From: Cyclobacteriaceae bacterium
Lineage (GTDB): Bacteria; Bacteroidota; Bacteroidia; Cytophagales; Cyclobacteriaceae
Assembly (NCBI GenBank): GCA_029861825.1
Contig: JAOTYN010000055.1
Location: 1-13,627, forward strand
DNA length: 13,627 bases
Reading direction: 5' to 3'
Positions 6,523 through 13,627 of this stretch are shown here, one piece after another. The position numbers and the translations under genes were made by a program. Each line of letters opens with the position of its first letter. Position 1 is the first letter of the stretch. The notes beneath the pieces are model-generated. The model saw only the letters and a program-made list of their open reading frames with translations. It was not told the DNA's origin and made no database searches.

Positions 6523-6867
6523 CTATTCCTGAAGCTTCTTCCCTAAGCTTTCCAGGGATTTTCCTAAAGCTTTGCGGTCCACCTTGGCTCCGTCAATCTT
6601 GTCCAGGCGGCTTTCTAAGGCTTTCTCCAATTCAGTGATTCGGATGTTCATGTCGGTGTTCAGGTTGTCGAGGTTGGTCACCAATTCCTTTTTGATACTG
6701 TCCATATAGGACTCCAGTTCTTGGCGGCGGCTTTCGATATCGTCCTTGATTTCACTGAATTGCTGGTTATATAACTGCATGTCCTCACCAAAGATCAGCT
6801 CCTTAATGGCCTCGATCTTGGAATTGGTGGCACTTAACAGTTCGTCTTTCTGGTCTGACTTACTCAT
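6523..6867 (-). CDS. Small coiled-coil protein heading the GTPase cassette
   Basis: This 114-aa, charged protein is almost entirely predicted helix. No signal or membrane segment is visible. Near the N-terminus it has KIEAIKELIFGED (residues 17-29), which resembles KLKALRDLLFDEE at the start of the next protein, and a heptad-like coiled coil then runs to about residue 90. I know no named family for it. The shared N-terminal motif suggests that the two proteins bind the same partner or each other. The gap to the next gene is 18 bases. The preceding intergenic region (6868-6968) separates it from the metal operon and should contain the promoter, although no exact TAnnTTTG was found there. Confidence 0.78.
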   Translation of the reverse strand: MSKSDQKDELLSATNSKIEAIKELIFGEDMQLYNQQFSEIKDDIESRRQELESYMDSIKKELVTNLDNLNTDMNIRITELEKALESRLDKIDGAKVDRKALGKSLESLGKKLQE

Positions 6868-6968
6868 GATTATAGTATTTACCTACGTTTGTAGACCTCT
6901 TTCCACCACAAATAAGCAAATAATAGCAGGATTTCAAAGAAATAAACAGGTTCAAAAGGCCTATTTAG

Positions 6969-7856
6969 TTAGGAGTCCTTATTGGTAGCAAAAGCCATTC
7001 GTTTCTTGCGGGTAAGCAATCCTTCCTGCGGTGAAAACAAAAAGGCCGCTGCGAATAATACTCCAGCCACCAGCGACATGGCTCCGGCAATGGAACCATC
7101 CAGCCAGGCCGCCAGGTAATAACCAAAGAAAGAGACTACCACACCCAGGCCGGCGGTGATCAGCATCATTTTCTGCAGATTTTCCGTCAGCAAATAGGCG
7201 GTAGCGGGTGGTACGATCAATAATGCCACCACCAATATGGCCCCCACGGATTCAAAAGCCCCTACGGTGGTAAAGCTTACCGCTCCCATCAACAGGTAGT
7301 GCCAAAGGGCCACGGAGATCCCACTGGCGGCAGCAAATTTAGGATCGAAGGTGGTGAGGAATAATTCCTTATAGCCAATAATGATGAACAACAGCACCAC
7401 TATAAAAACAGCGCCCATAATATACATCACCCGGGGGCCCATTATGGTACCATTGGCGGTGATCCAGAGATCAATAGGCACATATGAGATCTCTCCATAG
7501 AGCACACAGTCCTGATCCAGGTCTATCTTACCGGCAAAAACACTGATGAGGATGATACCCAGGGCAAACAACCAGGTAAAAGTGACACCGATAGAAGCAT
7601 CGGTTTGCAGCCGGGCCTTGGTATGGAAGAACTCGATAAGAAAGGTAGTGATCACCCCCAGTATGCTAGCTCCTAACAGCATGGATATAGGCTCCCGCTG
7701 TCCGCTGATAAAAAAAGCGATGACAATACCCGGTAGCACGGCATGGGAAATGGCGTCTCCCACCATGGCCATCTGGCGCAAGATTAAATAGCATCCCAGC
7801 AATCCACAGGGAATAGCTACTAATGATCCGGCCGCTATGATCCAAAACGCTTCCAT
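6969..7856 (-). CDS. Metal ABC transporter permease, ABC-3 family (second subunit)
   Basis: The 295-aa polytopic protein has about eight hydrophobic segments and the ABC-3 family signature MVGDAISHAVLPGIVIAF near the N-terminus, plus GAFESVGAILVVALLIVPPATA in the second half. It is the TroD/MntC/ZnuB type of permease that imports Mn, Zn or Fe with a TroA-like binding protein. Its ATG shares one base with the TAA stop of the DtxR-fused permease gene, so the two are probably coupled and form a heterodimeric channel. It ends in a basic cytoplasmic tail without an added domain. It is the last gene of the metal operon; no clear terminator follows. Confidence 0.92.
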   Translation of the reverse strand: MEAFWIIAAGSLVAIPCGLLGCYLILRQMAMVGDAISHAVLPGIVIAFFISGQREPISMLLGASILGVITTFLIEFFHTKARLQTDASIGVTFTWLFALGIILISVFAGKIDLDQDCVLYGEISYVPIDLWITANGTIMGPRVMYIMGAVFIVVLLFIIIGYKELFLTTFDPKFAAASGISVALWHYLLMGAVSFTTVGAFESVGAILVVALLIVPPATAYLLTENLQKMMLITAGLGVVVSFFGYYLAAWLDGSIAGAMSLVAGVLFAAAFLFSPQEGLLTRKKRMAFATNKDS

Positions 7857-9151
7857 TAGTCCTGATAGGGTATTTTAGATTGATGGGGATCGAGCCGGGG
7901 ATATTGAAGCTGCTCTTCCAGCCTTTGTTCCAATTCCGGGGTAATGATGTGTTCGATGGTTTCCGCATCTTCGTGCACATGATCCGGAGCGATCCTCAGG
8001 TATTCCGTCAGGTACAGCTCCCATAAGCGATGCAGCTTGGTGATGCGTTGACCCTTATTCTTCCCGGCGTTGGTAAAGGTCCATCCGTATTCACTGTAAT
8101 CCAGAAACCCTTGTTGATTCAAATTCTTCAGTCCCTTGCGCAATTTGGCCAAATTGAAAGGTCGCTTCTTGGTGATGTCCTCGATGTTGCGGGCCTGATA
8201 ATACTGATGATCCGATTGTTCTCCCAGATGATAGAACAGTTTTAAAATGTTCTCCTCCAGCATTTGAGTTTGGAATTTCCGCTGGGTGAACATGCGAAAC
8301 AGGATCCCTTTTTGAGGAGCCAGGAAGAAGCTCAGCAAGGCAATAATGGATATTACCATGACGATCCAGGGACCGGTAGGCATGGAAGGGGCCACATAAC
8401 TGATATAGGCGCCTACCAGTCCTGAGAATGCTCCCAAGCCTGCGGCCAGCACGATCATAACCTTTAGTTTGTCTGTCCAGAATCGGGCCGCTGCGGCCGG
8501 AGTGATCAGCATCGCGGCCATCAGCACCACTCCGATGGCCTGAATGCCGGTAACCACCGCCAGTACTGTCAAGGTGGTCAGCACCAGCTCCAAAGCGCGT
8601 ACCGGGAAACCAATAGTTTGAGCAAAATTGGTATCGAAGGCAATTAGTGCAAATTCTTTGAAAAAGATCATGACCGCTACCATGAGGATGAGGGCAATAC
8701 CGCTGAATACCACCAGATCCTGTCCCACCAGGCTGGCCGCCTGCCCGAACAAGAAGTGATCAAGCCCGCTTTGTGCGGCATTACCGGATTTCTGGATCAC
8801 CGTTAGCATAAGAATGCCGATCCCAAAAAATACCGAAAGGATCAATCCAATGGCGGTATCTTCCTTGATCTTGGAGCGTTTGGTAATAAAATCGATTAAC
8901 ACCAGTGAGATCCAACCGGTCACGAAGGCTCCTATCACCAAGTAGATAGGGTTTTTAACCCCTGACAGTATAAAGGCCAGACACACTCCCGGAAGTACAG
9001 AATGGGCCACCGCATCACCAACCAGGGCCTTCTTCTTGAGCAGCGTAAAAGTTCCTACGATGGCCGAACTGGCGGCCAGCAATACCGAACCCAGTACCAC
9101 ATAGCGTATGTTGGGGTCCGATAACGAAAGAAATTCCCATAGGTGTTCCAT
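7856..9151 (-). CDS. Metal ABC transporter permease fused to a DtxR-like domain
   Basis: At 431 aa it is about 140 residues longer than a usual ABC-3 permease. Residues 1-285 are the membrane part, with the family motif ALVGDAVAHSVLPG (42-55). Residues about 297-425 are a DtxR/MntR-like winged-helix plus dimerisation domain lacking the C-terminal SH3-like domain. Its putative metal ligands N301, H374, E378, H393, E397, E400 and H401 align one for one with N8, H78, E82, H97, E101, E104 and H105 of the free regulator encoded in the same operon. The recognition-helix region is less alike. A cytoplasmic metal sensor that throttles the transporter is a reasonable inference; DNA binding by a membrane-tethered domain is less likely. 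The gene starts two bases after the ATPase stop. I believe this fusion recurs in Bacteroidota. Confidence 0.92.
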   Translation of the reverse strand: MEHLWEFLSLSDPNIRYVVLGSVLLAASSAIVGTFTLLKKKALVGDAVAHSVLPGVCLAFILSGVKNPIYLVIGAFVTGWISLVLIDFITKRSKIKEDTAIGLILSVFFGIGILMLTVIQKSGNAAQSGLDHFLFGQAASLVGQDLVVFSGIALILMVAVMIFFKEFALIAFDTNFAQTIGFPVRALELVLTTLTVLAVVTGIQAIGVVLMAAMLITPAAAARFWTDKLKVMIVLAAGLGAFSGLVGAYISYVAPSMPTGPWIVMVISIIALLSFFLAPQKGILFRMFTQRKFQTQMLEENILKLFYHLGEQSDHQYYQARNIEDITKKRPFNLAKLRKGLKNLNQQGFLDYSEYGWTFTNAGKNKGQRITKLHRLWELYLTEYLRIAPDHVHEDAETIEHIITPELEQRLEEQLQYPRLDPHQSKIPYQD

Positions 9152-9153
9152 AA

Positions 9154-9941
9154 CTATTCTTTTTCTCTGCTGGGAAATTCTTTTTTGGTCAACAACTCGC
9201 CTACTTCTGCTAACAAAGTGAGTTTGCCGCCATAGGTTTCCTGCAGTAATTGCCCCGTCATCACTTCCGGTACCGGTCCGTTAGCGATGAGCCGCAAATT
9301 CAGTAACACCACCCAGTCGAAATACTCCACGGCCGATTGCAAGTCGTGGTGCACCACCACCACGGTCTTACCCTGTTCCGACATGGTCTTCATCAAATTT
9401 ATGATGGCCTTTTCCGTGGCGGCGTCCACTCCGGCAAAAGGTTCATCCATGAAATACAGATCGGCTTCCTGGGCCAAGGCTCGAGCCAAGAAGACCCGTT
9501 GCTGTTGGCCCCCGGAAAGTTGGGAGATCTGCCTACCGGCATAGGCCTCCATATCTACCCGGCGCAGGCAATCAAGGGCAACTTCTTTGTCGGCTTTGCG
9601 AGGTCTGGTGAACAGTCCCAGTTTGCCGTAGCGTCCCATAAGTACCACGTCCATCACCGAGGCCGGGAAGTCCCAGTCCACCGACTCCTTCTGAGGTACA
9701 TAACTGACCCGCGACCGCACATCTTGCAGATCCTGATCGAAGACCTTAACATAGCCGCTGTTTAACGGTACCAGGCCCATAATGGACTTGATCATGGTGG
9801 ATTTACCAGCCCCATTGGGACCGATCACCCCAATGATGGACCCGGCCGGTAAGGTGAGATCAATATCCCACAACACCGGCTTTTTATTGTAAGTTACCGT
9901 AAGGTCGTGGATCTCTACTACCGGATTATCTACGTGCTGTA

Positions 9942-9945
<4 letters not shown>
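9154..9945 (-). CDS. Metal ABC transporter ATP-binding protein
   Basis: From ATG 9945 it is 263 aa, a normal size for the MntB/TroB/ZnuC group. It carries Walker A GPNGAGKST (42-50), the Q-loop at Q85, the signature LSGGQ (143-147), Walker B LYFMDEP with D167/E168, the D-loop AGVD and the switch histidine in VVHHD (H200). It drives import through the two permeases encoded downstream. The open frame extends 45 codons further upstream, but that part is the binding-protein gene read in another frame and the family start is MIQH. The ATG overlaps the binding-protein stop (ATGA), so the pair is translationally coupled. Confidence 0.95.
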
Positions 9946-10864
<919 letters not shown>

Positions 10865-10868
<4 letters not shown>

Positions 10869-11530
10869 GATGTTAGTTCCTCCACTAAAATATTACTGGC
10901 TACCTCTTTAGAAATGAACAGGATCTCGCCATCATCGATTTTTACCCGCAGACTGCTATCAAATTCTTCCTTGTCTACCACCAATATGCGGGCTCCCAGA
11001 TAAGCCCCTATCTTGTCCAGGTGTTGTAAAAAACTGCTGCCGCTATCGTTTACCGCCATTATCAATCCTTCCGATTTTGGAGATAGATCGCCTAATTTGA
11101 TCTGAGGCCTGGCCTTGATCACCCCTTGAGAATCGGGTATAGGGTCACCATGGGGATCCACTTTAGGGTGCCCTAAAAATTCGTCCAGTCGCTCGATCAA
11201 AAGAGGTGATTTGATGTGCTCAAGTTGCTCGGCTACCTCGTGGACCTCATCCCAATTAAATTTCAGATGTTGCACCAGGAAAACTTCCCAGAGGCGATGT
11301 TTGCGAATCACCTTAAGAGCCGCTGAAATTCCCTCCGAGGTTACATTTACCCCCTGATATTTGGTATAGGAAATCACACCCTTGCGGTCAAGCTTGCGGA
11401 TCATGTCGCTTACCGAAGCGGGTTTGGTCTTAATAGCATCAGCTATGGCGTTAGTGGATACCTGCTGACCACCACCATCAGACAGGTGGTATATAGTTTT
11501 TAAGTAATTCTCTTCAACTAAACTTAACAT
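10865..11530 (-). CDS. DtxR/MntR-family metal-dependent transcriptional repressor
   Basis: The 221-aa protein has three parts: a winged helix (1-70, with recognition segment KPASVSDMIRKLDRKGVI), a dimerisation/metal domain (about 71-140) and a C-terminal FeoA/SH3-like domain (about 145-221). Aligned with DtxR, the ancillary site ligands are kept (H78, E82, H97). In the primary site the Cys102 of DtxR is Glu (E101), with E104 and H105 conserved. The Glu is typical of Mn-responsive MntR proteins. The N-terminal ligand position (Met10 in DtxR, Asp8 in MntR) is N8, and MntR Glu11 is K11, so the site is not textbook for either. It probably represses its own operon when metal is plentiful. It is the first gene of the five-gene operon; the start ATG 11530 lies 19 bases from a -7 element. 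Confidence 0.93.
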
Positions 11531-11549
11531 TACTATCCTGTATTGAGCC

Positions 11550-11557
11550 CAAATTTA
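11550..11557 (-). promoter_or_regulatory. -7 promoter element of the metal operon
   Basis: The minus strand reads TAAATTTG, an exact match to the Bacteroidota -7 consensus TAnnTTTG, 19 bases before the regulator ATG. The palindromic operator candidate begins five bases upstream of it and covers the spacer and the position where a -33 element would lie. Confidence 0.6.
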
Positions 11558-11562
11558 CTTAA

Positions 11563-11578
11563 TTTAGACTAATCTAAA
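11563..11578. promoter_or_regulatory. Candidate DtxR-family operator
   Basis: TTTAGACTAATCTAAA is a 16-bp inverted repeat with seven of eight base pairs symmetric. It resembles the TTAG/CTAA half-site character of DtxR/IdeR-type operators (TTAGGTTAGNCTAACCTAA). It lies immediately upstream of the -7 element, so a bound repressor would block RNA polymerase. Binding by the regulator encoded 33 bases downstream is inferred from position and symmetry. Confidence 0.6.
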
Positions 11579-11608
11579 AAATAATTTATGTTAATATAAA
11601 ATATGTGT

Positions 11609-12706
11609 TTAATCAGCTAGTAACTTCAGCAATTTGGGTGCTTCTGAGGCCCAGGTTATTTCTTCGCCGGGGGTGGTGGTATAAAAGTTCTGGGTACTGA
11701 GTTGATCCCATAAATGTTGGGGTTGCAGTTGGTTAAAATTCATCACCAGGGCGGCATTGTAGGGTTTCGCTACTGATTCCCACAGGGCGTGTTCCTGCAG
11801 TAAAAAGGGCTTTCTCAACCCCATGAGTTCATAAATACGGGTAGGGATGCAGTTTTGATTGCTGGCATTAGGCTGGTGTGCCACAATACCGTAATCAGCT
11901 TGTTTTAAATGCTGCATGATCAGGGAATGGGGAAGGGGCTTGCCATTGGTGATGATTTGGAGATAGGGCTTTTTGTTCAAGGCTTGCAATTCCGCCTCCA
12001 GCTGAGGGTCGGGGATATGGCCTATTATGGTAAGCTTCACTTGATGTCCCAACCGGGAAAAGGCTGCCATCAGGCCAATGGTTTGTCTTACCCCGCTTAA
12101 TTCGGATATAGTACCGCTGATAATAAAGTTCGTGGCGTCGCCCGGGATATTTGCATGGGGAGTGTCTATAGGTTGGTATTTGTTGGCGAGCACCGTGTAG
12201 TTACCCTTGGGAAAGGACATTTCCCTGGCGTAGCCGGCCTCGGCCAACAGGTAATGATCGATCCATGGTCGACTTATTTTATGCACTACCAACAGCCCCA
12301 ATCGTACCAGGAAGCGCCACCAGAAGTTGTAGACCTTCTGAAATCGCACATTGAGTTGATAATTTTCCTGAACATCGTACCACAACCGCCCGCCGTGGAA
12401 AATTTTAAAAAGCACCGCCGGGATCAGCAATTCAGGAGTACATACGATCAGCAAATGAGGCCGCAGTCTCCATAGCTTACTAAGGAACTTCCATGGTGCC
12501 AGCATTCTGACCAGAGAAAGGCGCCGAAAGGTAAAAATCGGGTGAAAGGTAATAGCATTATGGGCGGAAATATTTTTTGAGGCAAACCCTATGATATTAA
12601 CCCGGTATTTATTTGTTTGGGCCACTGTTTGTCCCAGTTTTTCATAGAGCCTGGTATCATCTACTGGCTTTAAAACAGAGGCTATGAGAGCAACTTTCTG
12701 GGACAT
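11609..12706 (-). CDS. GT-B fold glycosyltransferase, GT4/GT1-like
   Basis: The 365-aa protein has the two-domain look of GT-B glycosyltransferases. The N-terminal acceptor domain (about 1-180) includes LLIVCTPELLIPAVL and YDVQENYQLN. The C-terminal nucleotide-sugar domain opens around NFIISGTISELSG and continues with KLTIIGHIPDP and IPTRIYELMGLRKPFLLQE, where the IYELM glutamate is the likely sugar-nucleotide contact. No signal peptide is seen; a basic hydrophobic segment (about 133-160) could contact the membrane. It probably adds a sugar to a surface polysaccharide or lipid; donor and acceptor cannot be read. ATG 12706 was chosen over an in-frame TTG at 12721. It is divergent from dapD with 31 bases between start codons and ends 78 bases before the metal regulator start, which has its own promoter. 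Confidence 0.85.
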   Translation of the reverse strand: MSQKVALIASVLKPVDDTRLYEKLGQTVAQTNKYRVNIIGFASKNISAHNAITFHPIFTFRRLSLVRMLAPWKFLSKLWRLRPHLLIVCTPELLIPAVLFKIFHGGRLWYDVQENYQLNVRFQKVYNFWWRFLVRLGLLVVHKISRPWIDHYLLAEAGYAREMSFPKGNYTVLANKYQPIDTPHANIPGDATNFIISGTISELSGVRQTIGLMAAFSRLGHQVKLTIIGHIPDPQLEAELQALNKKPYLQIITNGKPLPHSLIMQHLKQADYGIVAHQPNASNQNCIPTRIYELMGLRKPFLLQEHALWESVAKPYNAALVMNFNQLQPQHLWDQLSTQNFYTTTPGEEITWASEAPKLLKLLAD

Positions 12707-12737
12707 GTTTGAAGATATCAAAAACTACGTTCAATTT

Positions 12738-13549
12738 ATGGAATTAAAGGAAATCATAGAAGCTGCCTGGCAGGATCGGGAGCTGCTAACAGAAACACAT
12801 ACCGTCGAAGCCATTGAATCGGTAGTACAACACCTGGATCAGGGTGAGATTCGGGTGGCAGAACCATCGGACGATGGATGGAAGGTCAATGAATGGATCA
12901 AGAAAGCGGTGATCCTGTATTTTCCTACGCAGCAAATGATCACTATGGAAGTAGGACCATTTGAGTTTCACGATAAAATCTCCTTGAAGAAGAATTACCA
13001 TGAACTTGGAGTCCGGGTAGTTCCTCATGGGCTTGCCCGCTATGGTAGTTACCTGGCGCCGGGAGTGATCATGATGCCTCTTATGTAAACATCGGGGCTT
13101 ATGTGGATAGCGGCACTTTGGTAGATACCTGGGCCACGGTAGGGAGTTGTGCTCAAATTGGCAAAGACGTGCATCTTAGCGGGGGAGTGGGTATTGGAGG
13201 GGTACTGGAGCCGGTACAGGCTGCTCCGGTTATTGTAGAAGACGGTGCCTTTGTAGGTTCCCGCTGTATTTTGGTGGAAGGTGTGCATATCGGGCATGAA
13301 GCGGTTTTGGGAGCAAACGTGACCCTTACCTCCAGTTCAAAGATCATTGACGTGTCCGGAGACGCTCCCCAGGAATATCGGGGATATGTGCCTCCCAGGT
13401 CGGTAGTGATACCCGGGTCCTATACCAAGCAGTTTCCAGCAGGTAACTATCAAGTACCCTGTGCCTTGATTATCGGGCAGCGCAAAGAGAGTACCGATCG
13501 CAAGACCTCCCTGAACCAAGCCTTACGGGACAACAACGTAGCGGTATAA
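12738..13549 (+). pseudogene. dapD: dapD, tetrahydrodipicolinate N-succinyltransferase, with a one-base frameshift
   Basis: DapD transfers succinyl from succinyl-CoA to tetrahydrodipicolinate in the succinylase route to meso-diaminopimelate and lysine. The N-terminal helical part (12738-13079) begins MELKEIIEAAW and includes KKAVILYFP, ISLKKNYHELGVRVVPHG and GVIMMP. The left-handed beta-helix part continues in the next frame from TCT-TAT-GTA (13079 onward) with YVNIGAYVDSGT, VDTWATVGSCAQIG, GGVGIGGVLEP and ILVEGVHIG, and ends at TAA 13547-13549. The family reads MMPSYVNIGAY across the break, so one base is missing within about 13077-13081; restoring it gives exactly 813 bases (270 aa), a normal length. 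The probable active-site acidic residues D130 and E181 (restored numbering) are intact. The rest shows no decay, so a sequencing error or a very recent mutation is likely. ATG 12738 fits the family start. Confidence 0.92.
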
Positions 13550-13551
13550 TC

Positions 13552-13627
13552 ATGGCGAAAATTTTAATTAAGCTGGATGTACTAAACAGCGCGGAAGTCG
13601 TTGGTAAGAAGAAGGGGCGGTTGCTGG
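13552..13627 (+). CDS. Start of an unrecognised gene, cut by the window edge
   Basis: An ATG two bases after the dapD stop opens a frame that stays open to the end of the window, 25 complete codons: MAKILIKLDVLNSAEVVGKK and then basic residues. The tight spacing suggests an operon with dapD. Too little is visible to name a family. Confidence 0.6.
   Translation, partial: MAKILIKLDVLNSAEVVGKKKGRLL

Noticed and set aside
6868..6968. Exact TAnnTTTG promoter for the GTPase cassette
   Set aside because: Only near matches with wrong spacing (such as TATTATTTG on the minus strand) are present, so no promoter feature was called.
9337..9765. 142-codon + strand open frame antisense to the ABC ATPase
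   Set aside because: Composition is low-complexity and His/Gln-rich, as expected for the complement of an ATPase gene, and the minus-strand gene has every catalytic motif.
12684..12737. Upstream in-frame start for dapD
   Set aside because: The 18 extra residues read through the first codons of the divergent glycosyltransferase gene; DapD proteins begin MELKEII, which matches ATG 12738.
13077..13088. Programmed ribosomal frameshift in dapD
   Set aside because: No slippery heptamer or downstream stimulatory structure is evident, and DapD is not known to use frameshifting; a missing base is simpler.
13049..13519. Minus-strand open frames inside dapD
   Set aside because: They lie antisense to clear DapD beta-helix sequence and have no recognisable protein content.

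Overview
The window reads as the chromosome of a Bacteroidota bacterium, most likely in or near the Flavobacteriia. The evidence is protein flavour (Tat-exported xylose-isomerase-like TIM barrel, four-helix-bundle IVP protein, DtxR-fused metal permease), the near absence of Shine-Dalgarno sequences, and a TAnnTTTG-type -7 promoter element before the metalloregulator gene. No tRNA, rRNA, CRISPR array, transposase or phage gene was seen. The phylum call is a judgement from sequence style, not a database result.

Layout. Bases 1-318 hold no gene but start with a perfect 20-bp palindrome and a second stem-loop. Next on the + strand are a Tat-exported sugar-phosphate isomerase/epimerase-like protein (319-1368) and a secreted lipoprotein of unknown function (1584-2324), separated by a region with a perfect 17-bp inverted repeat. 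A periplasmic thioredoxin-like protein (2435-2923, -) is convergent with the lipoprotein. A four-helix-bundle gene (about 3166-3522, +) follows, framed by near-identical 32-bp inverted repeats whose right end runs into the stop codon of the next operon.

Bases 6867-3571 (- strand) are a compact four-gene cassette. In transcription order it encodes a 114-aa coiled-coil protein, a coiled-coil protein with a C-terminal sensor-like domain, a Ras/Rab-like small GTPase with an altered G3 motif, and a soluble hybrid histidine kinase. The last three genes overlap. This is the best candidate in the window for an under-described signalling system: a small GTPase wired to a phosphorelay.

Bases 11530-6969 (- strand) are a five-gene metal operon: a DtxR/MntR-type regulator, a TroA-like metal-binding lipoprotein, an ABC ATPase, a permease fused to a DtxR-like domain, and a second permease. 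Junctions overlap or lie 2 bp apart, so the genes are probably translationally coupled. A palindromic candidate operator lies just upstream of a -7 element before the regulator, which suggests metal-dependent autoregulation. The same putative metal ligands occur in the free regulator and in the permease-fused domain, so intracellular metal might be read both at the promoter and at the transporter.

A glycosyltransferase (11609-12706, -) is divergent from dapD (12738-13549, +), the tetrahydrodipicolinate N-succinyltransferase of lysine/diaminopimelate synthesis. As given, dapD carries a one-base frameshift near 13077-13081. The start of another gene (13552 onward) is cut by the window edge.
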